The notes under the pieces: model-generated
What the model saw: the letters and a program-made list of their open reading frames with translations, nothing else
Databases searched by the model: none
Told to the model about the DNA's origin: nothing
Part shown: piece by piece, positions 1-9,991 of the stretch
Position numbering within the stretch: the stretch's first letter is position 1
Layout: each line of letters starts with the position of its first letter
Made by a program: the position numbers and the translations under genes
Assembly (NCBI RefSeq): GCF_918797505.1
Contig: NC_092800.1
Location: forward strand, 2,914,001-2,978,000
DNA from: Bemisia tabaci
Lineage: Eukaryota; Arthropoda; Insecta; Hemiptera; Aleyrodidae
DNA length: 64,000 nt
Direction: 5' to 3'

Positions 1-112
1 TTTTTTTTTTATTTATTTTTATTTTTATTTTTTCATTCTCCCGCTTCCCTCGTCGCGGCTCGTAAGTTCTCGGCTTTCCTTTCGGGCTCCGTCCCTCCGC
101 GTGACTCGAATA

Positions 113-365
113 CTGCCGCGCTAAGGAAGAACGCCGTATGAACATTCGAGAGTTGCCAAATTTCCCTCGATAAAACACGTATTTTTGACAACGAGTATGC
201 ATATCATTCCTCGAAATTTTCGGATATTTTAGATTGGATTGCGTCCGAAATTGTGTGAAAATTTTGGGAGATAATATTCGCAATTTTCCCGGTAAATTCG
301 GTTTTTATCGGGGGAAACCTGGCAACGTCTGATGGCTCATTCGGTGTTTTTCCTTAGGACGACAG
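113..365. mobile_element. CTGCCG-family MITE, full length
   Basis: A 253-bp element with imperfect terminal inverted repeats of about 50 bp. The left end reads CTGCCGCGCTAAGGAAGAAC and the right end is a mutated version of its complement, ending ACGACAG. It is flanked on both sides by AATA (109-112 and 366-369), a 4-bp target duplication. It has no coding capacity. At least 13 other full or partial copies occur in the window. A 4-bp duplication does not fit hAT, Tc1/mariner or piggyBac, so the superfamily is left open. Confidence 0.85.
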
Positions 366-409
366 AATAATCGGCCCGAGGATCGTCCGGCAATTGGGCT
401 CCCTCTTGC

Positions 410-565
410 CAAATTCGTAGTTAGAACGAAACGCCATTTCGATGTTGCCGAATTTCCCCTCGTAAATGATTCAGTCGTGCTGGTCTCAGAGTCATGTTGT
501 GATGCTTGATTCTTGTAGTTCAGATAGAAATAATAAGTTCCGCCTAAACCGCAAGTCTCAACGTA
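410..565. repeat. Fragments of other repeat families
   Basis: A GATGTTGCCGAATTTCC-type stretch (about 420-465) resembles the termini of the elements at 61922-62158 and 63292-63556. The stretch 470-530 (GTGCTGGTCTCAGAGTC, GATGCTTGATTCTTGTAG) resembles the termini of the element at 9203-9899. Both are truncated and have no visible ends here. Confidence 0.4.
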
Positions 566-678
566 CAGTATTAATCGGCTTGGGAATGGAGCGATCTTAT
601 TGGTGGAATCGGGTGGTTGCAATGGATAAAGGAGGTAAGTAATAGACGTACCAGCGGCAGTCCACAAGAGGCCCTTTA

Positions 679-1363
679 CAGGGTTGCCACTGTCAGGAAC
701 TACTGCGTAGTGTCAGGGAATTTCAAATGTTCGGGGAATACCTGGAAATATCAGGGAAAATGGCGAAAATGTCAGGGAAGAATTATTATGTCGCCTTTTT
801 TTGCTCTCTCTCTAGAATGAGTTTGAAGTTCCGAACAATAAATTGGACGTATTTCTACCAAACAGACCTATGTGTCGATGAGAAATGTGGGGTGTGCTCT
901 AGAAATCTGGATAAGAAGCAATGTAAAAGTGGGCATGGTTCCTTTTGAAGAATTGGAAAAGCGGGATATTGCATTCTATCAAAGAGACCTATGTGCAGCT
1001 GAGTGCGGAACTCATGAGCCGCGGGCATGGCAAGAAAGCGTTGTGAACAGGGCTCATGAGTTAAAGCGCCCCGACGACCATCTCCCCCTCGCTCGCGGGC
1101 GGCCTCGTTGCCGCTGACGTCACTGGCGCTTTATTATTCTCATTCACTCTTACGCAAAGAGACTAACGAGCACACCCCATATTTCTCACTTCCACATAGG
1201 TCTCTTTGGTAGAACTACGTCCAATTATGCCTCAGAACTATTTCTAATTGTGCATTTTTAACCATCTGGCATATCTTCAATTGTCAAGGAATTTTACCAA
1301 AATTTGTCAGGGAAAACAGGGAAATGTCAGGGAATATAGTTTCTAGATTCAATGGCAACCCTG
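679..1363. mobile_element. CAGGGTTGCCA-ended DNA element nested in the above
   Basis: The left end CAGGGTTGCCAC and right end TGGCAACCCTG form terminal inverted repeats, next to subterminal runs of GTCAGGGAA motifs (about 711-778 and 1300-1335). CAGGG fits the hAT terminal consensus YARNG. I could not find a clean 8-bp duplication. It carries the element at 841-1226, making a three-level nest. Confidence 0.7.
841..1226. mobile_element. GGACGTATTTCT-family element (innermost of the nest)
   Basis: A 386-bp element bounded by AATTGGACGTATTTCTACCA and its complement ending ACGTCCAATT. It contains the family landmarks GGTGTGCTCTAG, CTCATGAGCC, TGACGTCACTGGCGCTTTAT and GAGCACACCCCAT. Other copies are at 27018-27391, 44587-44808, 45366-45605 and 53829-54615. 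It is non-coding. Confidence 0.8.
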
Positions 1364-1498
1364 CCTGTGGTTCGTCCATTCTTATTTCTCTTAATTTATA
1401 TGAAAACCACCCGTTTCAACCAATAGGATCGCTCGATTTTCCCTTGTATGGTCTTCATTGTCTATCGCTTTGACTGTCAGTTTGAATAATCAACCCAT

Positions 1499-1740
1499 AG
1501 GAGGAAAAAAGAGAGGAATAAGGAGGAAAAGAATGGGAAGACGAAGAGGAAGGAAGAAAGAAAGGATGGAAAGTAACGCAGAATAATAATGAGATGAAAA
1601 AGAAAAGGAGAGGAATATTTATACTAAAAAAAGGACACGAGAGAAAGGAGGAACTGATAAAAGGTTTCAAGAGGTTTTGTGGTTTTGTTTTCTGATAAGA
1701 GAGGAAAACAAGAGAGGACATTAGATATCGTGAAATGGAA
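1499..1740 (+). repeat. Purine-rich low-complexity tract
   Basis: About 240 bases dominated by A and G (GGAGGAAAAAAGAGAGGAAT and similar), with no repeat unit. The minus-strand open frame here is Ser/Phe/Pro rich, which is what a polypyrimidine tract gives by chance. Confidence 0.7.
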
Positions 1741-2304
1741 CGAAACTGATTCTGGGATCTATCATAATCCGTAGGAGGTAACGCAAATGGTATTCGCAGA
1801 ATTTGAAGGCGCTTTTCATGCCATGCCTTGACTGAAAAGATGAGATTAGCAACACGACAGGAACGGACCAAGTTTTTGGGTGAGCAATAAGTGTGATTAT
1901 TGGTTGCTTAGAAGATTCCTCTGAGCATCAATATGTAGTCTCTTTGCTTTATTTCGCCGACAGTCAACCTGAGAGCGAACCATCTACGCATTTAGTTCCC
2001 TCCTCTTAATAATTTTATCAAATGTAAATCTAAAATGGAACCAACCGTGAATGCACCAGCACCATTTCTTCATTTCTCTGAATTGCTGCGGTTTTTTTTT
2101 CTTTGCTTGCTCATACTTTTTGAAAATTTGCCCAAAACGTCTCCCAAGCAGTCGAACAGATCGATAGATCGTCGGAATTTTTCTGAAATATGTTTTCGGT
2201 GCCGTTTAGGACATTTTTCTCATCATTCACGCTATCCACGGATCGCATGATCTGGCATATTATGCTCTCCTGCATCCAGCCAATGGAGCTCTTGAATATG
2301 TCAG
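1741..2304. other. No recognisable feature
   Basis: AT-rich sequence with only short open frames. I saw no matches to the families defined elsewhere and no splice-bounded coding segment. Confidence 0.4.
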
Positions 2305-2790
2305 GCATTTTCGATTTAAATACTGATTCCTGTGTAAAATTTCGCAAGAAATTCGATGACGCCGCCAGTTTTCTCTGAAATCAACTCAAAAGCTTAAAAA
2401 AATCCCTCTAAGTTGAGGCCGTAACGGAAGAGATATCCCACGCTACCATGAGAGTACACCTCTACAGCAAGACCAACTCTCTATGCAAAAATAGGGAGCA
2501 AATTCAATAACAGGGTTGCCACTTGGTTTGAAAACTCCAAATCTGAAAACACGGCAATCTTGTTAATGCATTTGCTCCCTATCTTTGCACAGAGAGTTTG
2601 TCTTGATATAGGGGTGGACTCTCAGGGTGACGTGGGATATCCCCTCCATTATGACCACAACTTTGAGAGCTTTTTTGAGCTCTGAGGTTGATTTCGGGGA
2701 AAAGCCGTGACACAATTGTGTTTCCCGCGAAATGCTATGTAAGGAAAAGTATACTTAAATCGCAAATCCCTCACACATACAAGGGATTCA
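2305..2790. mobile_element. Long foldback element (GGATATCCC family), diverged copy
   Basis: Inverted arms carry CGCGAAA.../TTTCGC..., GTTGAGGCC, GATATCCCACG and TACACCTCTACA landmarks around a centre near 2515. The better preserved copy is 24171-24677 and has the same arm order. It is non-coding. Confidence 0.7.
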
Positions 2791-3256
2791 CTGGAAAGAA
2801 CGTACGAACGGACCTGTGCCAAGTGGAACTGACTGTAATTAAATTAATTAAATCGTGCCTGTGTTTGTAGGATTTCCGTACTTCTTTGGTCCTTTTGATT
2901 AAATTCCGTTGCTCTAGTTTTTCTTCTACTTTTTTTTCTTCTACTTATGAGCAGAAATACGTTCAATCGAAATTTGCGCAGGGAAACAAAAATTTAATGG
3001 AAAAATACTAAAACAATATCTTTAAAATCAATTTTTTATGAAAAAAAACTTCGACGCCGTTCGAGGGCTAGAGATACGATATTTCATAAAACTCTATTGA
3101 ATGACGTTTTGTGAAATATTTAATAACTTCTGCCATGGACTTTGTATGCTATGAAGCGCACAGAAATGATGAAATCCTAATTTTGAAAGTTTTTGTTTTT
3201 AAAAGAAAATTCTGTGAGTCAAACTTCTGAGTTTCTACTCAAATTCTCAGATAATT
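2791..3256. other. No recognisable feature
   Basis: AT-rich, unique-looking sequence with no convincing open frame or repeat termini. Confidence 0.4.
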
Positions 3257-3502
3257 GAGGGGCTTGGAGGACAAGGCGCACAAGTAAAGTTTTTGAAAAA
3301 TTTAGATATTGATTATTTCGAGTAAAACTAGTCTTAATGCATTTCAGTGAAAAATTTGCTCCCAAATTTCAATTTCTAAGCATCAAAATGTCGGTTTGAA
3401 CTTTCTCTCCGCCTTAAGGATCCATGGAATTTCGAAACTTGAAACACGTTTTTCTCGAAGTAGCAAAAGCTGCACTAATGCGGCTTGTCCTCCAAGCCCC
3501 TC
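3257..3502. mobile_element. GAGGGGCTTGGAGGACAAGG-family MITE
   Basis: A 246-bp element with inverted ends GAGGGGCTTGGAGGACAAGG and GCTTGTCCTCCAAGCCCCTC. A related copy is at 8501-8747, with partial copies at 15900-16010, 22920-22965 and 41029-41260. Confidence 0.8.
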
Positions 3503-3639
3503 GATTGTAATGAGTGTTGCATACGCTGCCCCCAATAAATCGTGGAAATTTTATGGAAAATGAAATTCCTTTTTTGAGCAATGCAACATTTCATTTTGGA
3601 GCTGTCGAATGCACTTACGACGTTCTCGCTGAGGACAAG

Positions 3640-4175
3640 AATACTGGCGGTAGATGGTCACCTTTCGGCCAAAGTATCACAAGCGCCATGCGACGTCTGC
3701 AAATTTCCGCCGCTTTTATTTTTTTACAGAGAGATTGTCCAACCGTTGACCGAAAATTTCACTGAATTTTCTTTGCACTGCCGATAGAATTCAGTGAATT
3801 TTTCAAACAGATTCAACCAACAATTGGATTGCATTACGCAAAAAGGAACCACTAGCATTGCAATGTTGCTAAGATTGTGCAACTTCTTTTGTCTTGGAAG
3901 AAAAACTCGATTATCCCTTAATAGTTTCAATTTTACTCGCTAAAAACTGTAAATTTAAGACAAAAATTACCATCTAAATTTCATAGTTTTTCACAATTTC
4001 CGCAATTTTATTGTAAAGGATGAAGTTGCACAATCTTAACATCATTGCAATGCTAGTGGTTCCTTTTTGCAAAATGCAATCCAATTCTCCTACAAAAAAT
4101 GAAATCGCGGGGGAAATTTTGCATCGTCGCATGGCGCTTGTGATACTTCGGCCGAAAGGTGACGATATGAGCTCA
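3640..4175. mobile_element. CACCTTTCGGCC-family element containing another MITE
   Basis: The ends TCACCTTTCGGCCAAAGTAT (left) and CTTCGGCCGAAAGGTGA (right) are inverted. The un-nested relative at 35387-35632 has the same arms (GTCACCTTCCGGCTGAAG / GCCGGAGGGTGAC). The middle is occupied by the element at 3822-4090. Confidence 0.65.
3822..4090. mobile_element. TTTTGCAATAAGGAAC-family MITE, nested
   Basis: Arms of about 68 bp: ATTGGATTGCATTACGCAAA at left and its near complement TTTTGCAAAATGCAATCCAA at right, with CACTAGCATTGCAATG and its complement inside. It shares the family signature of the clean copy at 55949-56097. Confidence 0.7.
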
Positions 4176-4205
4176 GCTCACGTGGAGACGGTTCGGGCGA
4201 TGCGC

Positions 4206-4290
4206 AATACTGCCGTGCTGAGGAAGGACGGCGTATGAACATTCGGGAGTTGCCGAATTTCCCTTGATAAAACCTGTATTTTTCACTGAA
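4206..4290. mobile_element. CTGCCG-family MITE, 5' portion only
   Basis: CTGCCGTGCTGAGGAAGGAC and about 65 following bases match the left arm of the family. The right half is absent. Confidence 0.7.
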
Positions 4291-5280
4291 TTTATGCATA
4301 TTAAGCGTTTAAATGGCGCACCAGCTCATCGATGTGTAGGCTTTTTGGGGGGGGGGGGGTCAGGGTCTATTTTTAAAATAAATAAATCTGTGAACACTGT
4401 ATTTTATGCTTTTAACGTAATGCGCAGGTAGTTTCGATCGTTTGTCTATAAGAAAATTTCTTAGCTGTAGAGTAATTCTTATCGAAATTGATCGTTGAAC
4501 TCGAATGAAGCCTAAAAACAAGCAGGAAGCTCCAACGCATTGGCGTCGGAGAGCGGCTCTGGGGGCAGTAGTTGTAGTCAAGAATGAGGGCCTAGACACA
4601 TTTTGTCATTGATGTACAATCCGACAACTGTCGATTCATGTTTTGTAACTTAGCAGATTTACGTAGCCGGTGTATAAATGTGTATTGGGCTTTGATATGG
4701 CGAATACATGGCATTATCACTTTTTGTATACTTTTAATTTTGAAAGCTCTTTGGAGGTCCGCTTCTTAAAAAATCTCTGGTTGATAAGTCGTTTAGCGAG
4801 GCTGCAAAAAATTTGCATTTTTATATCTGAAAGTGTAGGTATTGGTTTTTTGTATAATTGTTTTTTTGGATTGCTGGAAAAGTAACGCATCATTAATATA
4901 AACTTCGAAGGATTCTGCCTTTTTCTATTTCACTCGAGGGGAAGTGTCCCCTCCCGGACTCTCTTCCCCACCCGGTGACTGACGCTGCGCTGCGCTGTGC
5001 TGAACGGTTCAGCCTGAACCTTTCCCCTACGTCTGACCGTTCCCCACTCCTCTGTCAATCGAACCATATGCCACCGCTTACGTATTGTCGCTCGCCCACC
5101 CAGGTACCTAGCGGCCAGCGGTCAGTTGATGATAAATCTCGCTCATGCTCCTATGCAGCTACGCATTGATTACGCCAGCTAATTACTTTCTAATAATTAG
5201 AATTTCTTCGATAATAGTTTTCTTTATTTATTCGACTGTATTTTTTTCTCTGTTCTACTGTGATTTCCTTGGTTCTCTAC
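4291..5280. other. No recognisable gene; homopolymer and unique sequence
   Basis: Contains a run of 13 G at about 4349-4361 and otherwise unique-looking DNA. The short frames (up to 79 codons) show no motif, splice context or repeat support. Confidence 0.4.
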
Positions 5281-5289
5281 TGTGTTTTT

Positions 5290-5465
5290 CCTAAATATCC
5301 GAGTCAGAAATCTGAAGCACTTCGGTATGCACCGAGTACTTCAGATGTGTGACCTGAAACTTTCGGTATATACCGAACTACTCCAATTGTCTGACCCGAA
5401 CTTCGGCAGATGGACCTTAACTTTTCGGATGCGTGATCCGAAAACTTCAGAGATCCATATGATCT
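5290..5465 (+). repeat. Degenerate CTTCGGTATACCGA-type tandem repeat
   Basis: The words CTTCGGTATGCACCGA, TTTCGGTATATACCGA, CGAACTTCGGCAGATGGACC and TTTTCGGATGCGTGATCC recur at roughly 40-base spacing between TCTGAAG/CCTGAAA words. This looks like a worn minisatellite of four units. Confidence 0.45.
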
Positions 5466-5780
5466 CAGCTTCGGGTTCCATGCACAATTTTTTTTCTCCG
5501 TGTTTCCTTTTAGGGGACGCAACTAAAATTTCAGTAAATTTTTTTCAGAAAAGTAAAGAAAAAAAAAAAAAGAAAAAAAAAGTGGCTAACGATGGTTCCT
5601 CACCTTCACGTGGTGTTGGCTGTTTTTACTAAGTGGGAATTAACCGTCCATTTTAAGATATAGTCTATTTCTTGCCCTGCCATTATTATTCTACAAGTTA
5701 ATTGTGGAGTGAGAATTTCATAATGTTTTCTATGAAATCTTCAAAATATAGTGATAAAAAATTTGCAACTACTACAAAAT

Positions 5781-5891
5781 CGGCTCGCGAAGCGAGCCGA
5801 ATGTCACTCGCGTAGCGAGTGACCGGGGGTCCAGGGGGCGTAGCCCCCGGCTAGGCGTGACGGGCGCGCGAAGCGCGCCCAGAACGGCTAG
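5781..5891 (+). mobile_element. Cluster of four GC hairpins ending in a Helitron-like 3' terminus
   Basis: Four short hairpins with GAA or GTA loops follow one another: 5781-5799 (CGGCTCGC/GCGAGCCG), 5804-5822 (TCACTCGC/GCGAGTGA), 5834-5848 (GGGGGC/GCCCCC) and 5862-5880 (GGGCGCGC/GCGCGCCC). The last is followed after 7 bases by CTAG (5888-5891) and then T. A hairpin about 10 bases before a terminal CTRR, inserted next to T, is the known Helitron 3' end. I did not find the matching 5' end. Confidence 0.6.
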
Positions 5892-5952
5892 TACTTCTAT
5901 AATTTAGGACTGAGTCAGGGAAATATAAGGTTCGTTAAATAGTAAATATTCC

Positions 5953-6231
5953 TAGTACCGTGTGACACTATTGTTAACGAAAAGTTTTTGCAACTTGTCA
6001 AAGAGGTTGTTGAATGATCTTCGAATAACTTTTGATGAGCTAGAGGTAATGGTTCTATCTGCAGCTCGTGGACTTCTGTACGATATTGTCCAGAATCATC
6101 TGAATTTTCAAAAAGTGTCCGCTTGTTCGATACCCAATTTGCTCATTCATGCATACAAGGAGAAGCGCATGAAAGCTTTAGCAGACATTTTGGAGATGAA
6201 TCAAGAATTAGATGAAGAATTTATGACTTAA
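5953..6231 (+). pseudogene. Possible decayed coding fragment (unrecognised)
   Basis: The frame closing at 6231 encodes about 90 residues. It is helical-looking and compositionally protein-like from about residue 20 (LNDLRITFDELEVMVLSAAR) to an acidic end (NQELDEEFMT). I see no motif I can assign. It resembles the terminus of a repeat protein or a fragment of the multicopy family suspected elsewhere in the window. There is no convincing start, so it may be the last exon of something decayed, or chance. Confidence 0.25.
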
Positions 6232-6239
6232 ATCACGGC

Positions 6240-7040
6240 ACCTTAAACACGGGATGACCTTAATTACGGCAACTATTTATTGTCCATGAGATGCAGATGG
6301 TTCCATTTCCCTAGCTCATCAAAAGGTATTCGAAGATCAATTTCATCAGCCACCCGTACGAACCACGTTTCTAGTGACCCGTACTTGCTTCGCACGTATG
6401 AAACATACAATCAGAGAAAACAGAATTCATCTTACAATAATCAATAATCAGTAGGACATGAATCGTTGCGATGTATAATACGACATTATAATGCGGCATT
6501 ACTATTGTAATTCATTTTAATGGATTAGGGGCATTATAAATCATTATTGCATGAAAATTGTGCATAGAAATTGCCAGTCTAAAGTTTCAAGAATGAGAAA
6601 ATAATCAGCCCATGAGTGGGTCCAGAATGAGGGAGAAGGAAAAGTTGAAATAATTTTACTGGAAGGAGGGATAAATGAGGTACTCACCGAATTTATTCGT
6701 ACAGAACATTCAAAAATCCCGTGAAAAAACAGCTCACAAATAAAAGCAAATTGCCATAGAAACTTCTTCACGAAATCACACACACAACGAAGAACGAGGC
6801 GCTACAGACGAGTCCGTCCAGGACAAGTTAAAAAATTCCCATGAGCCGAGTGCCGTAGGTTAAGGGCCCGTTCGCCAAAACTAATCGGAACTGTATGAAT
6901 GAATTGCTCCTTTTAAAAATCAAAACAATATCGAATTGCGATATATTACACAGTTAAGATAGGGCTATGTCCTGTCGTAAGCGGCGACATACAGTCGATA
7001 TCATTTCAATAATCGCCCCAATGGCCACGATAGTTGTTAG
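6240..7040. other. No recognisable feature
   Basis: AT-rich sequence. ACTCATGGGCTGATT-like words are isolated, and no open frame has support. Confidence 0.35.
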
Positions 7041-7548
7041 ACGTTTACGGTTTCCCTGGTAACCTTTGTTTGCTATCAGCTGATATCAAGTAATATGACT
7101 AGGAAGCTCCAACCCAGTGGTTAAAGCTTCCTTAACCGCGAAAACTTTAAAATTCAAATTTTCAAATTTTGAACGTAAAGTACATTTTTTCCATCACGAG
7201 ATAAAAGCACAAACAAGTTTTGAATTGTTGACTGTATCACCATGATTCCAAAAATACAATACACAACATAGCATTGACTAACAATAAAACAGTATGCAAT
7301 AAAATAAAGTCATGACAAGGAACATAGCCGAAAATGGCGCCGATTCCCATCAACCAACGCGCGGTCTCTACAATGTAACATGCTGCATTGATACTCCCCA
7401 GCTGGGACCGTCCGGAATAGCAGCTCTAGTGCAAGCACCAGAGCCGCTAAAAAACGCGCCTGATGAGCTCAACGGCGAGCTCATTTTCGGGAAACAAAAA
7501 TACGCGTTTACGGTTTCCTTGGTAACCTTTGTTTGCTATCAGCTGATG
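7041..7548. mobile_element. GTTTACGGTTTCC-flanked repeat element
   Basis: The 40-base word GTTTACGGTTTCCYTGGTAA... (through CTATCAGCTGAT) occurs at 7042-7084 and again in direct orientation at 7503-7546. The interior (GCTGGGACCGTCCGGAATAG, GTGCAAGCACCAGAGCC) recurs in reverse at 16966-17380. Direct terminal repeats of this size suggest a small terminal-repeat retrotransposon relic or a duplicated MITE end. Confidence 0.45.
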
Positions 7549-7662
7549 TTTTATTTCCATTTCCCAGCCAAGTCGACGGAGTTTACACGTCCTTTCTTCA
7601 CTAAATACATTTACTAACACCGGAGCGCTTTTCTAATGCGACAGTATCAGAACTTTCCCGCT

Positions 7663-7826
7663 TGTTTTTCCTTGAAATTTTCAGATATTTTAGATTCAAT
7701 TGTGTACACAATTGTCTGAAAATTTGAGAAAATAATACTCACAATTTTCCCGGTAATTTCGGCTTTTATCGGAGGAAACTTGGAAACGTCTGAAGGCTCA
7801 TACGGCGTTCTTCCCCAGCACGGCAG
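7663..7826. mobile_element. CTGCCG-family MITE, 5' truncated
   Basis: The family interior (GATATTTTAGATTCAATTG, AATTTTCCCGGTAATTTCGG) and right terminus (TACGGCGTTCTTCCCCAGCA, CGGCAG) are present. The left terminal repeat is missing. Confidence 0.7.
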
Positions 7827-8051
7827 AATATTCCTGGCCTCTAATTAGCATGAAAATGTTTGCGTTTTAATATCCGGCCGAGCAGCACTTACTCACAAGT
7901 GTTATTGAATTTATTCGCGCGCTAATACGGTTGCCTTTTTAAAGATAGCGTTCCGTTGATACCAATAACGTACATCGTTAACACCTGCTTCCCTGAATTA
8001 CATCTAACGACCCAACGCCGCACAGTCGGACTTGAGTACCTATATGGGGAG

Positions 8052-8216
8052 CAGTGGCGGGGCTTAAATTGCGATGTATCGATTGTTATGCCATTTAAAC
8101 CTATGGTAAAGAATCGATTATTGAGGTGTTCGCTGCGAACATCCTGTTTATCGATCCTTTTTCATGGTTTCAAATGGCATAACAATCGATACATCGCAAT
8201 TTACGCCCCGCCACTG
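8052..8216. mobile_element. CAGTGGCG hairpin element (hAT-type), 8-bp TSD
   Basis: A 165-bp near-perfect palindrome from CAGTGGCGGGGCTTAAATTG to its complement ending CCCCGCCACTG, centred on GTGTTCGCTGCGAACA. It is flanked by ATGGGGAG at 8044-8051 and 8217-8224. The terminal CAGTG fits the hAT YARNG consensus and the 8-bp duplication fits hAT. The open frame through it is a product of the conserved hairpin. Confidence 0.9.
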
Positions 8217-8255
8217 ATGGGGAGAGTACGGACACGTCGGTAATTTTGGTGGATA

Positions 8256-8418
8256 AGGCCTGGATACACGCTCAAATTTCCATCAATTTCCGATCAAATG
8301 GTGACTAGTGCGCACCATCTACCATCAAATTTTTGCGCGGCCTGCAAACATTTGACCGCCATTTTCGTCATCATTTTGATCGGAAATTGACGGAAAATTG
8401 AGCGTGTATCCAGGCCTT
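8256..8418. mobile_element. AGGCCTGGATACACG MITE
   Basis: Inverted ends AGGCCTGGATACACGCTCAA and TTGAGCGTGTATCCAGGCCT. TA occurs on the left (8254-8255) and at the right (8419-8420), which would fit Tc1/mariner-type insertion. A longer copy is at 50724-51008. Between the arms is GTGCGCACCATCTACCATCA, shared by both. Confidence 0.75.
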
Positions 8419-8500
8419 TAGGTCATGGAGCTTTTAGGGCCTGAAAAGGTAGCCAACCTACCAACTTAAATTATCCAGAATGATTTATTGCTACAATTTA

Positions 8501-8747
8501 GAGGCTTGGAGGACACGGCATAAGTGCTGTTTTTGCTATTTCGAGAATTACGTGTTTCAAGTTTCGAAATTACATGGATCCTTATGGCGGAGAGGAAGTT
8601 CAAACTGACTTTTTGATGCTTAAAAATTGGAATTCGGTAGCGAATTTTTCACGGAATATGCATTAAGACTAATTTTCCTTGAAATGATTAACATCTCAAT
8701 TTTTTTTTCTCAAAAACTACACATGCGCCTTGTCTTCCCAGCCCCTC
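8501..8747. mobile_element. GAGGGGCTTGGAGGACAAGG-family MITE
   Basis: Starts GAGGCTTGGAGGACACGGCA and ends CTTCCCAGCCCCTC, with the interior inverted relative to the copy at 3257-3502. AATT lies next to both ends. Confidence 0.7.
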
Positions 8748-9202
8748 AATTGTTACGACCCGTCGTTGGTAAAGCACGTATTTGGACGTATTTATGCGGA
8801 ATGGAACTATGTATATTTTATTCGATATCATGAAAGTACCAGATGAATTACGGGGTGATTTATTGCGTATTTTTGGAGCCAAAATCCCGGTCAAGCCCAC
8901 TTTTAAAAAATCCAAAGACCGAGGGAATTTCAAACACGCTGAATGCGGAAAAACGATGGAAATAATGCACTACAGCAGTCAAATCGCTATCCCCTCTCAT
9001 TTTTCATCCATTTTCGTTAAAATAAAACGCATTTCAACGTGGAACTGTTGCTTGGCGGGAAACTGGGGCGTTTCATTTGCTAGAAAACTGCGCTTTGTAA
9101 ACTGCGTATACCTCGCTTTCTGACTTACTTTCTCGCGTTTTTAATGTGCGCTGTTATACGTGTCATTTACCTTCAGAAAACTGTATTCTCAAGTTAAAAT
9201 GT
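8748..9202. other. No recognisable feature
   Basis: An open frame of 113 codons (8782-9123, plus) has no motif, no paralogue in the window and no start context of note. I treat it as chance. Confidence 0.35.
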
Positions 9203-9899
9203 GTCAGTTGCGCTGGTCGCGAAATCGTGTTTTTTTCTTCTTTTTTTTCTGCTGGTTTAATGGCTTCGTGTCTAGCACCTTCGCCAACTTTAGACAATGT
9301 TTAGTGTCCCTAGACATCGTGAAATCTCCATGCTCCAGGCTTTTCTAATTTTCAGGGATTAGGGCCGAGGAGAATCTGTTTCAGCATATCTACTCGTCAA
9401 TTCCGTGAAAATTAGACGCCAACACCGGGATTCGAACCCGTGACCTACTGACCTAGAGTCAGACGCGCTGACCACTAGGCCAACCATGGCCGGCACGTAA
9501 TCGTGTTTTAAGGCTTGATTCTTCTAGATTAGGTAATAATAATAAAAGTCCAAACAGCAACTTTCTACGTAGAATATTAACCGACATATCGCGCTTTGAG
9601 AAATTCGGGTTAAGTATGCCGTCATCCACCGCGATAGTGACACCCTTGGTTTCTTCCACCTTTCTTCATCAGTCAGGGAAACGCACATTTACACTGTTTA
9701 CTCAACGTGTAACTCGGATTAAAGCGAGGTGGAAGAAACCGAGTTACACCGCGGAGGGATGACGTCATCGACCGAATTTTTCACAGGGCGATATCTCGGT
9801 TACTATTGAACGTAGAAAGTTGCTGTTAATATTTCTAGCTGATCGACAAGACGATCGGATCAAGCATCCAAACACGACTTTGAGACCAGCGCAACTGAC
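9203..9899. mobile_element. GTCAGTTGCGCTGGTC-ended element, interrupted by a SINE
   Basis: The left end GTCAGTTGCGCTGGTCGCGA and right end TTTGAGACCAGCGCAACTGAC are inverted repeats. The arms also pair at TTTCTTCCACC / GGTGGAAGAAACC and GATATCGCGC / GCGATATC-type words. A SINE is inserted in the left arm (9234-9498). The right half of another copy is at 31255-31470. Confidence 0.7.
9234..9498 (-). mobile_element. tRNA-derived SINE with target-site duplication
   Basis: On the minus strand the head reads TGGCCTAGTGGTCAGCGCG (box A-like) and GGTTCGAATCCC (box B), at about 9496 to 9425. A non-tRNA body of about 150 bases follows, then an A-rich tail (read as T runs at 9234-9250). AATCGTGTTTT flanks both sides (9223-9233 and 9499-9509), an 11-bp duplication typical of LINE-driven insertion. 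The head resembles tRNA-Trp-like sequence, but the acceptor stem does not pair fully. A second copy of head and body is at 62771-63165. Confidence 0.9.
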
Positions 9900-9991
9900 T
9901 CATTCGTCAACAGTTTAGTGATCTATTGAAATTGTGACGAAAAAAACATGAAAATTTTGCAATTGTAGGCAACAATTGGACGTATTTGAAT

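Larger units (their letters stand above)
580..1492. mobile_element. TGATAGACAAAG-family element, split by an insertion
   Basis: The left part (580-678, with CTTATTGGTGGAATCGGGTG) and right part (1364-1492, with ACCACCCGTTTCAACCAATAG) match the two halves of the intact copy at 40650-40925. The element at 679-1363 sits between them. The outer left terminus is worn away. There is no coding capacity. Confidence 0.7.

Noticed and set aside
5781..5891. Bacterial terminators or contamination
   Set aside because: The flanking sequence is typical of the rest of the window, and the architecture fits a Helitron end seen twice more here.
9420..9497. A functional tRNA gene with a CUA anticodon (suppressor)
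   Set aside because: The A and B boxes are good, but the acceptor stem pairs at only about four of seven positions. The sequence continues into a SINE body with an A tail and target duplications.
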